The translations under genes and the position numbers were made by a program. Shown here piece after piece: positions 22,518 through 31,099 of a DNA stretch of 33,049 nt. The notes below the pieces were generated by a model, which was not told the origin of the DNA, made no database searches, and saw only the letters and a list, made by a program, of their open reading frames with translations. Position 1 is the first letter of the stretch, and every line of letters begins with the position of its first letter. Source of the DNA: Candidatus Acidiferrales bacterium (GTDB taxonomy: Bacteria; Acidobacteriota; Terriglobia; Acidiferrales; UBA7541); contig JASHRL010000078.1 in the NCBI GenBank assembly GCA_030037355.1, forward strand, positions 1 to 33,049, read 5' to 3'.

Positions 22518-22544
22518 CTGCCACGAGGCGTCCAGGAGTTTTTT
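22510..22544 (+). terminator. Riboswitch-controlled intrinsic terminator
   Basis: ACTCCTGG (22510-22517) pairs perfectly with CCAGGAGT (22532-22539), with inner GCC/GGC pairs around ACGA and a run of six T beginning at 22539. Its 5' arm shares bases with the fluoride pseudoknot, so the two folds exclude each other. Confidence 0.88.
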
Positions 22545-22614
22545 GTTGGGGGTCAGTGGCGCAGAATCGAAGTGAAAGCGCGGACGATTTTGTATCGAAG
22601 CACGAAGAGTTAGG

Positions 22615-22647
22615 ATGATACGGGATAGGGCTCTCGCGAAAACATGA
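22615..22647 (+). CDS. Ten-codon ORF overlapping the start of the riboswitch-controlled gene
   Basis: MIRDRALAKT with its TGA overlapping the ATG of the next gene (ATGA). The next gene has only a weak Shine-Dalgarno, so a translated leader could help by coupling. With ten codons this could be chance. Confidence 0.2.
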   Translation: MIRDRALAKT

Positions 22648-23066
22648 GCGAAAAACTAAAGCTGGGTGAGAATCACCGACGCGTTGTGTCCGTATTGCTG
22701 CGCGGCATTGAAGCGACGTGCGATGAGGTTGAGGCGACGCTCGATGAAACGGCGGGCGTCATGCGGAGGGTGAGCGACGATCTTTCGACGGAACAGAGCA
22801 AAGCGTTGCGGCGAATGAGCGAAGCGGTGCGCACGGAGATTCGGCGGATCAGCTCAGAGATCGAATTGGACCCGGCGATGAATTCGCGGCGACGGAGGAT
22901 TCGCGCGCTGGTGTCGAGTGCGATCGTTAATTTGGAGGAATCAGACCCCAAGAAGTTGCGCGGCTATGGCCACCTGGCGGAGGATGCGGTGAAGCGGCTG
23001 GAGAATGAGTTCGCGAAGCTGCTCAAGATGTTGGACGAAATGGCGGAAGCCGTCGAGCGGACGTAG
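22644..23066 (+). CDS. Unrecognised helical protein under fluoride-riboswitch control
   Basis: 140 residues, almost entirely alpha-helical by composition. The first two thirds have heptad-like spacing of Leu, Val and Met with many Glu and Arg (VEATLDETAGVMRRVSDDL, RRMSEAVRTEIRRISSEIEL), suggesting a coiled coil. The C-terminal part is again helical (LAEDAVKRLENEFAKLLKML). There is no membrane segment, signal peptide or cysteine motif apart from Cys26. It is not CrcB/Fluc, EriC-type CLC or another known fluoride gene. It is the first gene after the riboswitch, 100 bases from the terminator, with no other clear promoter, so its production likely depends on fluoride. Role unknown; it could be a regulator, a stress chaperone or a scaffold. 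Confidence 0.75.
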   Translation: MSEKLKLGENHRRVVSVLLRGIEATCDEVEATLDETAGVMRRVSDDLSTEQSKALRRMSEAVRTEIRRISSEIELDPAMNSRRRRIRALVSSAIVNLEESDPKKLRGYGHLAEDAVKRLENEFAKLLKMLDEMAEAVERT

Positions 23067-23127
23067 GCCCGGCGCTCGGAAGCGAATCGCAGTGGCTCGA
23101 AACCGCATGAAGCTATAGAATGGCCGT

Positions 23128-23484
23128 ATGGCGCAGGCCTTTCTGATTTTCGACTTCAGCAAGAACGAAGAAGCAGCACAGCAGGCGCGGCATCGCATCG
23201 ACGGATGGAAACAGGGATTTCGTCTCGGTAATAAACTGCAATTCAAATTCGAAAGAACGTCCGCTGATTCGGCGAAGAATGCGAAGGCCGATGAATCCGG
23301 CGCGGATGGGCGCGTGCGGCTGTTCATACGCCTCGATTTCTCGAATCACGAAAAGCATTTGTTTCAGACATGGGTAAAACGAATTCCAAGCGAAGAGCCG
23401 TTTAAGTCGGTCCAGTCTGAACTCATTCGATCGAATGAGGACAATTTCGAGAAGACGGACGATTTGTACGAATCCTTGACGTAG
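23128..23484 (+). CDS. Unrecognised small soluble protein
   Basis: 118 residues, mixed composition with a charged C-terminal half. No signal peptide, membrane helix or known motif is seen. The segment MAQAFLIFDFSKNEEAAQQARHRIDGWKQ and VRLFIRLDFSNHEKHLF suggests a small alpha/beta protein. It follows the riboswitch-controlled gene by 61 bases, so it may belong to the same fluoride-responsive unit, although a promoter in the gap is not ruled out. The ATG at 23128 has only a weak Shine-Dalgarno. Confidence 0.65.
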   Translation: MAQAFLIFDFSKNEEAAQQARHRIDGWKQGFRLGNKLQFKFERTSADSAKNAKADESGADGRVRLFIRLDFSNHEKHLFQTWVKRIPSEEPFKSVQSELIRSNEDNFEKTDDLYESLT

Positions 23485-23503
23485 GCCGGGCGGGAATTCG
23501 GTT

Positions 23504-23512
23504 TGGTATAAT
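23504..23512 (+). promoter_or_regulatory. Extended -10 promoter of the E1 gene
   Basis: TGGTATAAT: a perfect TATAAT preceded by the TGn extension, which can replace a -35 box. The start would be near 23519, about 32 bases before the ATG. Confidence 0.6.
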
Positions 23513-23550
23513 CGACGTGCCATCCACCCGTACGACGCGAAAGGAAGCTG

Positions 23551-25707
23551 ATGGCCCTGCAGACAAAGACAAAAACGGCAAAATTTGACGCCGCGAAATA
23601 TCACGGACTCGACCGCGACGCCTTGATTCGATTGTACCGTACGATGTTTTTGTCGCGCCGGCTGGATGACCGCGAGATTCAACTCAAGCGCCAAAACAAA
23701 ATCTATTTTCAGATCAGCGGTGCGGGTCATGAAGCGGCGACGGCCGCTGCAGGGCTCATTCTTAAGCCGGCCTACGACTGGTTTTATCTCTATTACCGCG
23801 ACCGCGCGCTTTGTCTGATGCTGGGAGTGACTCCGTACGAAATGCTGCTCGAAGGCGTGGGTGCGAAGGATGATCCCGCATCGGGCGGACGGCAGATGCC
23901 ATCGCACTGGGGGCATCAAGCGTACAACATCGTTTCGAGATCTTCTCCGACGGGTACGCAGTGGCTGCAAGCGGTCGGAGCCGCAGAAGCATCGCTCTAC
24001 TATGACCGATTTCCGAAAGCACTGAAACAGGCGGAGGCGGCGCCGCTGGGAAAAGCGGTGCATCACTATCGCGACGAAGTCGTTTGCGTTTCTGGCGGCG
24101 AAGGCGCGACGAGCGAAGGAGAATTTTGGGAGGCGATCAACACGGCGTGCCTTCGAAAGCTACCCGTGATTTTCCTTGTGGAAGACAACGGCTACGCGAT
24201 TTCGGTGCCTTCGGAAGTGCAGCATCCGGGAGGAAGCGTTTCGCGGCTGCTGGCGAATCATCCGAATTTACATATCGAGGATTACGATGGGACGGAACCT
24301 CTGGAAAGTTACGCCGCGGCGCAGCGCGCGGTGACGTACTGCCGCGAGCGGCGAGGCCCGGCGCTGCTTCATGCACACGTGACGCGGCCCTATTCGCATT
24401 CTCTCTCCGACGACGAGAAGCTCTACAAGACGGCGGAAGAGCGGGAGATCGAAGCGCATCGCGATCCGATTCCGAAATTCGGTTTGTTTCTCGTGCGCGA
24501 GGGGATTTTGGACGAGCGGGAACTAGAGGCACTTGAAGCGGGAGTCGAAAAGGAAATCTTGGAAGCTACGGATCGCGCGCTGGCGGCGGAGATTCCCTCC
24601 GCGGATTCGATTTACGAATTCGTGTACTCGCCGGACATAGATCCCAAGAGCGAAGCGTTTGTGGCGAAGCCGGTGAATACGGGTTCGGCGCTGACAATGG
24701 TGGAGATGGTTTCGGCGACATTGATGGATGAGATGGGCCGCGACGAGCGGGTCGTCGTCTTCGGCGAAGACGTAGCCGATTGCAGCCACGAAGAAAGCCT
24801 GAGCAAGGTCAAAGGCAAGGGCGGAGTATTCAAAGCGACGGCTGGACTTCAGCGCAAATATGGCGGAGAGCGTGTCTTCAATTCGCCGCTTGCAGAGGCG
24901 AACATCGTTGGGCGCGCTATCGGAATGTCCACGCGCGGAATGAAGCCGGTGGTGGAGATTCAATTTTTTGACTACATCTGGCCAGCGATGATGCAGATTC
25001 GGAACGAGCTGGCGACGACAAGATGGCGGTCGGGAGGGAAATTCAAGTCACCGGCTGTGGTACGCGTGGCGATTGGCGGATATTTGACCGGCGGAGCAAT
25101 CTATCACAGCCAGTCCGGCGAAGTGATGTTTACGCACCAGCCGGGCTTGCGTGTGGTGATGCCGTCAACGGCGCTGGATTTGTGCGGATTGCTGCGGACT
25201 TCCATCCGATGCGACGATCCCGTAATGTTCCTCGAACACAAGCATCTTTACCGGCAGCCTTATAATCGCGCGCCGTATCCGGGCTCTGACTTTACGATTC
25301 CATTTGGCAAAGCGCGCGTGGTTCGCGAGGGCAAGGATGCAAGCATCATCACTTACGGAGCGGTCGTTCATCGCGCGGAAGTGGCCGCAGCGGAGCTGGC
25401 GCGGCAGGGAAAAGACGTCGAGATCATCGACCTGCGGACGTTGAGCCCGTACGATTGGGAGGCGATCGCGACGTCAGTGCGAAAGACGAATCGCGTGATC
25501 GTGGCCTACGAAGACACGCTTTCGTGGGGCTATGGAGCGGAGATCGCAGCGCGGATTGCGGATGAGTTGTTCGAGGAGCTGGATGCGCCGGTGCGGCGCG
25601 TGGCAGCCACGGATACATTCTGCGCCTATCAGCCGAAGCTGGAGGATGAGATTTTGCCGCAGACCGAGGACATCGTTAAAGCAGTCCGGGAGCTGATTGC
25701 TTTTTGA
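23551..25707 (+). CDS. 2-oxoacid dehydrogenase E1, fused alpha and beta subunits
   Basis: 718 residues. The alpha part (about 20-340) holds the thiamine diphosphate motif [38 protein letters not shown]. The beta part (about 380-718) has [41 protein letters not shown] and the C-terminal transketolase domain with [13 protein letters not shown]. In most bacteria the alpha and beta chains are separate genes; the fused form is a known variant. It decarboxylates a branched-chain or related 2-oxoacid and passes the acyl group to an E2 lipoyl protein. No E2 or E3 gene lies in the window. GAAAGGAAGCTG precedes the ATG. The exact substrate cannot be told. Confidence 0.9.
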   Translation: MALQTKTKTAKFDAAKYHGLDRDALIRLYRTMFLSRRLDDREIQLKRQNKIYFQISGAGHEAATAAAGLILKPAYDWFYLYYRDRALCLMLGVTPYEMLLEGVGAKDDPASGGRQMPSHWGHQAYNIVSRSSPTGTQWLQAVGAAEASLYYDRFPKALKQAEAAPLGKAVHHYRDEVVCVSGGEGATSEGEFWEAINTACLRKLPVIFLVEDNGYAISVPSEVQHPGGSVSRLLANHPNLHIEDYDGTEPLESYAAAQRAVTYCRERRGPALLHAHVTRPYSHSLSDDEKLYKTAEEREIEAHRDPIPKFGLFLVREGILDERELEALEAGVEKEILEATDRALAAEIPSADSIYEFVYSPDIDPKSEAFVAKPVNTGSALTMVEMVSATLMDEMGRDERVVVFGEDVADCSHEESLSKVKGKGGVFKATAGLQRKYGGERVFNSPLAEANIVGRAIGMSTRGMKPVVEIQFFDYIWPAMMQIRNELATTRWRSGGKFKSPAVVRVAIGGYLTGGAIYHSQSGEVMFTHQPGLRVVMPSTALDLCGLLRTSIRCDDPVMFLEHKHLYRQPYNRAPYPGSDFTIPFGKARVVREGKDASIITYGAVVHRAEVAAAELARQGKDVEIIDLRTLSPYDWEAIATSVRKTNRVIVAYEDTLSWGYGAEIAARIADELFEELDAPVRRVAATDTFCAYQPKLEDEILPQTEDIVKAVRELIAF

Positions 25708-25791
25708 CTTTGCGGCGCCGGCGTGAAACCTTTTTTGCTGCCCCGTCGTACTTGAGTTAAGAGGGATGAGGAAAAGCATTAGGAGGTAACC

Positions 25792-26133
25792 ATGGTTTGT
25801 CCGAAATGCCAGAGGGAAATCGCGGATTACTCGAGCTATTGCTATTACTGCGGCACGCGGCAGGCTCGCGCGGCGGAGGTTGGTGCGCCGCCGCGCCGGC
25901 TGCACCGGTCGGTCGTGGACTCCAAGATTGCGGGCGTATGTGGCGGACTGGGCGAGTATTTCGATACAGATTCGACGATCGTGCGGCTCGTCTGGGCGCT
26001 CGTCACCATATTCACCGGAATCGTACCGGGAATTCTGGTGTATCTAGCGGCCTGGCTAATTATGCCCCTCGGGCCGGCGTATATGCAGGCACCTGCCGCG
26101 GCTCCAGGTCCGACGCAGACGCCGCACGCCTAG
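25792..26133 (+). CDS. Zinc-ribbon / PspC-domain membrane protein
   Basis: 113 residues. A zinc ribbon of four cysteines opens the protein (Cys3, Cys6, Cys17, Cys20: CPKC...CYYC). A PspC domain (about 37-95) follows: [38 protein letters not shown], with one long membrane segment ending at AWLIMP. The tail is Pro/Ala rich. PspC proteins are membrane stress sensors or toxins-like regulators in the phage-shock response, but this stand-alone form has no known partner here. An excellent AGGAGGTAACC leads the ATG. Confidence 0.9.
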   Translation: MVCPKCQREIADYSSYCYYCGTRQARAAEVGAPPRRLHRSVVDSKIAGVCGGLGEYFDTDSTIVRLVWALVTIFTGIVPGILVYLAAWLIMPLGPAYMQAPAAAPGPTQTPHA

Positions 26134-26175
26134 CGCTGAGGCATTCTTGGCTGGATTGCTGATTAAGCTCTGTCC

Positions 26176-26583
26176 CTAGGCCTTGTCCTTGAAGATTGCC
26201 CGATCCAGAGAGATTGCGCCTGCTCCGAGGGCTACGAGAGCAAAGGCACCGACCGCACAGGCTAGTGGGAATTGATAGTTGCCCACCGCCATGATGCCGC
26301 CCTGCGGCAGATGCACCCTGAGAATGGCAATGGCCATTTCGCCCGCGATCAAAAGGGCAGCGATTCGCGTGAATAGACCTGCAATCAAGAGAATCCCGCC
26401 GAATAACTCCACTATTCCCGCAATGTAAGCGAAGTAGGAAGGAAAGCCCATGTGTGGGAAGGCTTGCAATGTCTCATGGGTATGTGTGATGAGTTTTGGC
26501 CAGCCATGGTAGATAAAAATAACGCCGAGCCCGACGCGAAGGATCAGAAGGGCAAGGGGCTTCAATTTCTCGAGATTGTGCAT
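26176..26583 (-). CDS. DoxX-family membrane protein
   Basis: 135 residues from ATG 26583, with TTAGGAG eight bases upstream. Four membrane helices, with the family opening LLILRVGLGVIFIYHGWPKL and AGIVELFGGILLIAGLFTRIAALLIAGEMAIAI, match DoxX. Such proteins are linked to oxidative or thiol stress, but the function is poorly known. An upstream extension of the frame to 26703 lacks support. It is transcribed divergently from the phosphofructokinase gene and converges on the PspC gene, whose stop is 42 bases away. Confidence 0.88.
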   Translation of the reverse strand: MHNLEKLKPLALLILRVGLGVIFIYHGWPKLITHTHETLQAFPHMGFPSYFAYIAGIVELFGGILLIAGLFTRIAALLIAGEMAIAILRVHLPQGGIMAVGNYQFPLACAVGAFALVALGAGAISLDRAIFKDKA

Positions 26584-26712
26584 CGTCGTACTCCTAACTG
26601 GAGGCTCCTTTATTGGCGCAGCGACTCCGCGAAGCGGCGCCATTCTAGCAGAAACTGAGCCAGTTCCGAGGTGTGGCTGATTCAACGGCCTACCGCATCT
26701 CATACATTGATG

Positions 26713-26718
26713 TACAAT
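26713..26718 (+). promoter_or_regulatory. Possible -10 element directly before phosphofructokinase
   Basis: TACAAT ends eight bases before GTG 26727, which would give a leaderless or nearly leaderless transcript. No -35 is convincing. Confidence 0.35.
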
Positions 26719-26726
26719 CAGGCTTC

Positions 26727-27836
26727 GTGAGAGAACAGGCAGGCAGATTGTCCTCGGCCCAGCGGATTATCGGCGTCTGCAACGGCGGCGGCGACGCGCC
26801 CGGACTGAATGCTGTCATCCGCGCGGTGGCGTGTACTGCAATCCGCGGGTACAACTGGCGCCTGATTGGCATTACGAACGGATTCAATGGATTGATTTGG
26901 CCGGAACAGTCGTTCGATCTGACTCTTGATAAGATCCGAGGCATTCTGCCGCGCGGCGGGACTGTCCTGGGCACCACAAATCGCGGGAATCCCTTCGCTT
27001 TTCCGACCGAGACCGACGGCGTCACACTCACCTCGGATTTTTCTGCGCGTTGCATGGAGAATATGTCCAAAATGGGCATCGAGGCGATGATTGTCATCGG
27101 TGGTGACGGGACGCTGCACATTGCCCACGAATTTGAGAAACTCGGAATGAAGGTCGTGGGTGTTCCCAAGACGATTGACAACGACATTCACGCCACGGAA
27201 GTCACTTTCGGTTTTGACACCGCGTTGCACGTTGCCACCGACGCGATCGACCGCCTGCACACAACTGCGGAGAGTCATCATCGGGTGATGGTGGTTGAAG
27301 TCATGGGACGCCAAACGGGGTGGATAGCGCTCCACTCGGGAATCGCCGGAGGCGCGGATGCAATCCTGATTCCAGAGATTCCGTTTACAATCGAAACAGT
27401 GTGCGAGGCGATTCGACGCAGAGAGGAGGCAGGGCGGTTATTTTGCATTGTGGTCGTTGCCGAAGGCGTGAAACTCCCGGAGCGTGACGCCTTTGGGAAG
27501 CCATTTCCAAAGCCAGTGGCAGGACAAGTCGGCAATGCAATCGGGTATGCGATTCGAGAGTATCTTCATCGTGAGGTGCGTGTGACGGTGTTGGGACACG
27601 TCCAGCGCGGTGGTTCGCCGAGCCCGTTTGACCGCATCCTGGCGTCGCGTTTCGGTGTGCATGCAGTGGACCTGGTTGCGCGAGGAGAATTTGGACGAAT
27701 GGTTTGCCTGCAATCGGGAAAAATTCGCTCTGTTCTACTTGAAGAAGCCATCGGAGCTCTAAGAGCAGTCGACCCGGAAAGCGATATCGTCCGCACCGCA
27801 CGAGGCATTGGAATAACGTTTGGAGACCGGCCCTGA
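26727..27836 (+). CDS. pfkA: 6-phosphofructokinase
   Basis: About 369 residues. It phosphorylates fructose-6-phosphate, the committed step of glycolysis. Motifs: RIIGVCNGGGDAPGLNAVIR (phosphate loop), VIGGDGTLHIA, PKTIDNDIHATEVTFGFDTA with the catalytic Asp, MVVEVMGRQTGWIAL and HVQRGGSPSPFDR. The GGDGT glycine favours ATP over pyrophosphate, whereas the lysine of PKTIDND is shared with pyrophosphate-type and some ATP-type enzymes, so the donor should be tested. GTG 26727 is chosen because homology to the family starts soon after; GTG 26673 is the alternative. Its TGA overlaps the ATG of the next gene (TGATG). Confidence 0.9.
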   Translation: MREQAGRLSSAQRIIGVCNGGGDAPGLNAVIRAVACTAIRGYNWRLIGITNGFNGLIWPEQSFDLTLDKIRGILPRGGTVLGTTNRGNPFAFPTETDGVTLTSDFSARCMENMSKMGIEAMIVIGGDGTLHIAHEFEKLGMKVVGVPKTIDNDIHATEVTFGFDTALHVATDAIDRLHTTAESHHRVMVVEVMGRQTGWIALHSGIAGGADAILIPEIPFTIETVCEAIRRREEAGRLFCIVVVAEGVKLPERDAFGKPFPKPVAGQVGNAIGYAIREYLHREVRVTVLGHVQRGGSPSPFDRILASRFGVHAVDLVARGEFGRMVCLQSGKIRSVLLEEAIGALRAVDPESDIVRTARGIGITFGDRP

Positions 27837-28819
27837 TGAGAAGAATTTTCGTTGTCGCTTTCGTTGTGGGATCGCTCATTGCGGTCAGCATTCGCCTGTA
27901 TCGCACGCACCAGCCGTCGGCGATGGCCGAAGCTTACGCGGGTTCGGAGGGCGTGACGGTGTGGAATAGCACGGCGGAAGTGCGGATGCCGATTACGACA
28001 CTTGCTTATGGCCAGCCTGTCCAGATCGACCAGCGCAGCGGGAACATGGAGTTGATCGAAACGGCGACGAAAATTCGCGGCTGGGTTTCCGCAGATTCTC
28101 TACTCGACGCGGCGGTATGGCGCGACGAATCGCAGCTCGATGGCATGACAAAGGTGTTGCCTATTCAAGCGAGAGGCTTCACTCGCGTACCAAGCAATTT
28201 GCATACGCGTCCGGGCCGACAGGAGCCAGTGATTGCCGAGGCGCTCGCGCAAGCTCCTGTTTTGCTCTTGCAGCGGAAGGTCGTGACATACGGCGGCGCG
28301 AAGTCCGCCGAGAGCGGCGCGGAGCAAAACGAGAATGCAGAGGATTGGTGGTTGGTTCGCGCACAACTGAGAAATGTGGGCGAGGTTTCCGGCTGGGTGC
28401 TTGGACGATTCGTGGATCTTGATTTGCCGAGCCCGCTGGCAGGCTATCAAAGCTCCGAGGATATGAAGATCGTTTCGTGGTACGAGATTAGTCGCGCTGT
28501 GGACGCTTCGGGAGGAACGAAGCCGGAATATCTGGTGGCGGGAACGCGCGACGGAGACGGGCGCCCATGTGATTTCACGCTGTTACGCGTCTATACGTGG
28601 AGCGATTCACGACAGCGTTACGAAACGGCGTTTGTTGAAGGAGGCGTCTGCGGGAATCTGCCGGTACAAGTTACTCCGGCGCGAATGCCTGGCGGCGATG
28701 CGTATTTTCGTTTTCAGAACAAGGACGCGGGCAGAGCGGAAATGCGCGAATACAAGATGCAGTTGACGACGGTGCGGCGCATTGATCGAGGCGGGCCGGG
28801 CGAGGGGTCGAGACGCTGA
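27836..28819 (+). CDS. Membrane-anchored SH3-domain protein
   Basis: 327 residues. An N-terminal membrane helix (about 4-20) anchors a periplasmic part. Two bacterial SH3-like folds are suggested at about residues 40-90 (TVWNS...PVQI...IRGWVSADSLL) and 115-200 (NLHTRPGRQEPVIAEAL...WWLVRA...SGWVLGRFVDL). The C-terminal third is not recognised. SH3b domains often bind cell-wall peptides. It starts by TGATG overlap with pfkA, an unexpected partner, and is followed after eight bases by the NHL lipoprotein, so three genes may be co-transcribed. Confidence 0.78.
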   Translation: MRRIFVVAFVVGSLIAVSIRLYRTHQPSAMAEAYAGSEGVTVWNSTAEVRMPITTLAYGQPVQIDQRSGNMELIETATKIRGWVSADSLLDAAVWRDESQLDGMTKVLPIQARGFTRVPSNLHTRPGRQEPVIAEALAQAPVLLLQRKVVTYGGAKSAESGAEQNENAEDWWLVRAQLRNVGEVSGWVLGRFVDLDLPSPLAGYQSSEDMKIVSWYEISRAVDASGGTKPEYLVAGTRDGDGRPCDFTLLRVYTWSDSRQRYETAFVEGGVCGNLPVQVTPARMPGGDAYFRFQNKDAGRAEMREYKMQLTTVRRIDRGGPGEGSRR

Positions 28820-28827
28820 AAGGAGTT

Positions 28828-29829
28828 TTGGAGATCGAAGGACGAACGCTCGACAGGGGGGTGTCAATCCACGACGTTCCCATCCGCATTCTCACGGTCG
28901 CTTTATTCATCTCCATCGTGTGTTTGATGGCTTCCTGCTCGCATCCTCAGACCGCCGCGCAAAGTCCCCCACCGCCTGTCTTTCAATACCTTGGGGAGTG
29001 GGGCACCTCGGGCACTGATCCCGGCCAGTTCCAGAATCCGCGGACACTCAACACCGACGCGGTGGGAAATGTTTACGTAGCGGACGATGGCAGTCCGGGT
29101 CAGATTGAGAAATTCGACGCGACGGGCCATCCGCTGCTGACCTTCGGCATCACAGGGGTACAGAACGATTGGGACATTGCCATAGACGAAGGGCAGGCAA
29201 TTTTTCTCGTCGATGTTTCTCATGCGCAGATTCACATCTACACGCCGGAAGGAGAAATTTTTCACACGCTATTTTTCCGCTACCGGCCTGGGTTCAACAG
29301 TCCAACGAGCATCGCGATCGAATCGGGGGGAGATTTCTACCTCGCGGATTCTGGGACGGGACGCGTTGCGCTCCTGAATCCGCGTGGACGCACGCTCGAA
29401 GCGTGGCGCAAACCGGCGGATATGCCCACCAAAACATGGACGCCATATCGCGTCCGGCTCGGCTTGGACGGGAATTTGTATTTTGCGGACCCGGAGAATC
29501 AAAAAATCGACAAGCTATCTGGCGACGGCCATTACATAACGTCGTGGGACTTTGCATTCAGCGACGCGAAAGCAACGCGTGATACGCCGCAAACGATCGG
29601 TCTTGCGGTATTTCAGAATTTGGTCGCGGCGTCGGATCTTGGTAAGCGATTGCTGGACGTTTGGACGCTCGACGGCCAGCAGAAACTGACCGTGGATTTT
29701 TCGCAGCATCCGGAATGGGGACAGAATGCTGCGCCGACGGACATCTCCTTCACTCCAAAAGGCGAGCTTCTGGTGCTTGACCAGCCCGATATGCGTGTGC
29801 TGCGATTCAAGATCAACGTCGCTGAATGA
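28828..29829 (+). CDS. NHL-repeat beta-propeller lipoprotein
   Basis: 333 residues. The signal (ILTVALFISIVCLMASC) ends in a lipobox with Cys37, so the protein is a lipoprotein. The rest consists of NHL-type propeller blades: FQYLGEWGTSGTDPGQFQNPRTLNTDAVGNVYVADDG, INGEG-like repeats through to GELLVLDQPDMRVLRFKI. Such propellers act as scaffolds or hydrolase-like surface proteins. TTG 28828 has AAAGGAG close by; GTG 28861 would give a shorter, more typical lipoprotein signal of about 25 residues and is a real alternative. It follows the SH3 protein closely. Confidence 0.82.
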   Translation: MEIEGRTLDRGVSIHDVPIRILTVALFISIVCLMASCSHPQTAAQSPPPPVFQYLGEWGTSGTDPGQFQNPRTLNTDAVGNVYVADDGSPGQIEKFDATGHPLLTFGITGVQNDWDIAIDEGQAIFLVDVSHAQIHIYTPEGEIFHTLFFRYRPGFNSPTSIAIESGGDFYLADSGTGRVALLNPRGRTLEAWRKPADMPTKTWTPYRVRLGLDGNLYFADPENQKIDKLSGDGHYITSWDFAFSDAKATRDTPQTIGLAVFQNLVAASDLGKRLLDVWTLDGQQKLTVDFSQHPEWGQNAAPTDISFTPKGELLVLDQPDMRVLRFKINVAE

Positions 29830-29870
29830 AAGATGGATTTCAAGGCAGTTAACTGCGCAGAGGTGCGACT

Positions 29871-30863
29871 GTGCCGTTGCTACTGACTGAAACAGATGTG
29901 CGGTCATTGCTGACGATGCCGATGGCGTTGGAGGCGGTTGAGGCGGCGTTCCGGAGACTAGCGGATGCCACGGCGCAAGTTCATCCGCGGAGACGACTGC
30001 ATTTGGAAGGGTTCTCATATCTCCACTACATGGCAGCCGCGGACGGGACCGGCGGATATGAAGGCCTGAAAATTTATACCAGTTCGCGCGATGGACTGCG
30101 ATTCTTGGTTCCTCTTTTCCGCGCGAAGACTGGCGAGCTTCTCGCGTTTATCGAAGCCGATTATCTTGGGCAGATGCGCACAGGCGCAGCCAGCGGAGTT
30201 GCGACGAAATACCTTGCGCGCGAGGATTCCCGCACGGTTGGAGTTATCGGCACCGGGCTGCAAGCGCGAACACAACTCGAAGCGGTCGCGGCCGTGCGCA
30301 GAATGGAACGAATCCTTGTGTTTGGACGCGATCCAGGCAGGCGCGAGCGATTCGCGCGCGAAATGACGGCCAGGCTTGGAGTGCCGGTCGAAGCAGCGCC
30401 AACAGCGGAAGCGGCCGTTCGCGAAGCTGACATCTTGATTACGTCGACGACTTCCTCGACTCCTGTTGTCGAAGGGCGCTGGCTAAAACCGGGGACGCAT
30501 ATCAACGCCATCGGCGCCAACTTCCCGCAAAAGCGCGAGCTCGACGCGGCCGCCATTGACCGCGCGAATGTGATTTTCGTGGACTCGCGCGAGCAGGCCA
30601 AGATGGAAGCAGGTGATTTGATTCAGTCGTTTGAGAAAACGCCGAGCCGATGGGAGAACGTGAAAGAACTTGCCGATTTGGTTGCGGGACGAACGCCGGG
30701 GCGCACGTCGAGTGAGCAAATCACGCTGTTTAAGTCCAGCGGGATTGCGATTGAGGACGTCGTGACCGCCGGAAAAGTCTACGAGCTGGCATTGGAGAGA
30801 GGGGTGGGGCGGGAAGTGCCGTTCTGGCAAGATGAGGGAGCGCGAGAGCGGACAGCGTCTTAG
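29871..30863 (+). CDS. Ornithine cyclodeaminase / mu-crystallin family enzyme
   Basis: 330 residues. An NAD(P)-binding Rossmann motif VGVIGTGLQARTQLEAV follows an N-terminal substrate domain with YEGLKIYTSSRDG and ADYLGQMRTGAASGVATKYLA. The family includes ornithine cyclodeaminase, L-alanine dehydrogenase of the AlaDH-crystallin type and ketimine reductases; the sequence does not decide between them. GTG 29871 is preceded by AGAGGTG. It ends convergently with the anti-sigma gene, overlapping by three bases. Not an evident partner of the preceding lipoprotein. Confidence 0.88.
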   Translation: MPLLLTETDVRSLLTMPMALEAVEAAFRRLADATAQVHPRRRLHLEGFSYLHYMAAADGTGGYEGLKIYTSSRDGLRFLVPLFRAKTGELLAFIEADYLGQMRTGAASGVATKYLAREDSRTVGVIGTGLQARTQLEAVAAVRRMERILVFGRDPGRRERFAREMTARLGVPVEAAPTAEAAVREADILITSTTSSTPVVEGRWLKPGTHINAIGANFPQKRELDAAAIDRANVIFVDSREQAKMEAGDLIQSFEKTPSRWENVKELADLVAGRTPGRTSSEQITLFKSSGIAIEDVVTAGKVYELALERGVGREVPFWQDEGARERTAS

Positions 30864-31099
30864 TCCTTGGGGCGGCGCAAGCGCTTCAAGAGCGCATCGT
30901 GCAGACGCGTGCGAACATCCTCAGAGAGCGGCAGTGGCTCCGAATTGCAGAAAATCTGGATCGTTTTCTTGGTCGTGTCGACCAGCAAGTGGCAATCCTC
31001 GCAGTGCTCAAGATGCACCTCAAGCGATTGCTTGAGGCCCTGGTCGAGAGCGTCATCCAAATAATTCGAAAGTTCACGAACAACATTCTTGCAGTTCAT
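30860..31099 (-). CDS. Zinc-binding anti-sigma factor
   Basis: 79 residues. The zinc anti-sigma (ZAS) motif is visible as His29-x3-Cys33-x2-Cys36, with Cys3 near the N terminus, in VHLEHCEDCHLLV. It would bind and hold the adjacent sigma factor; zinc loss or thiol oxidation often releases it. There is no membrane segment, so it is a soluble form. Its ATG overlaps the sigma stop (ATGA), the classic coupling for such pairs. Confidence 0.88.
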   Translation of the reverse strand: MNCKNVVRELSNYLDDALDQGLKQSLEVHLEHCEDCHLLVDTTKKTIQIFCNSEPLPLSEDVRTRLHDALLKRLRRPKD

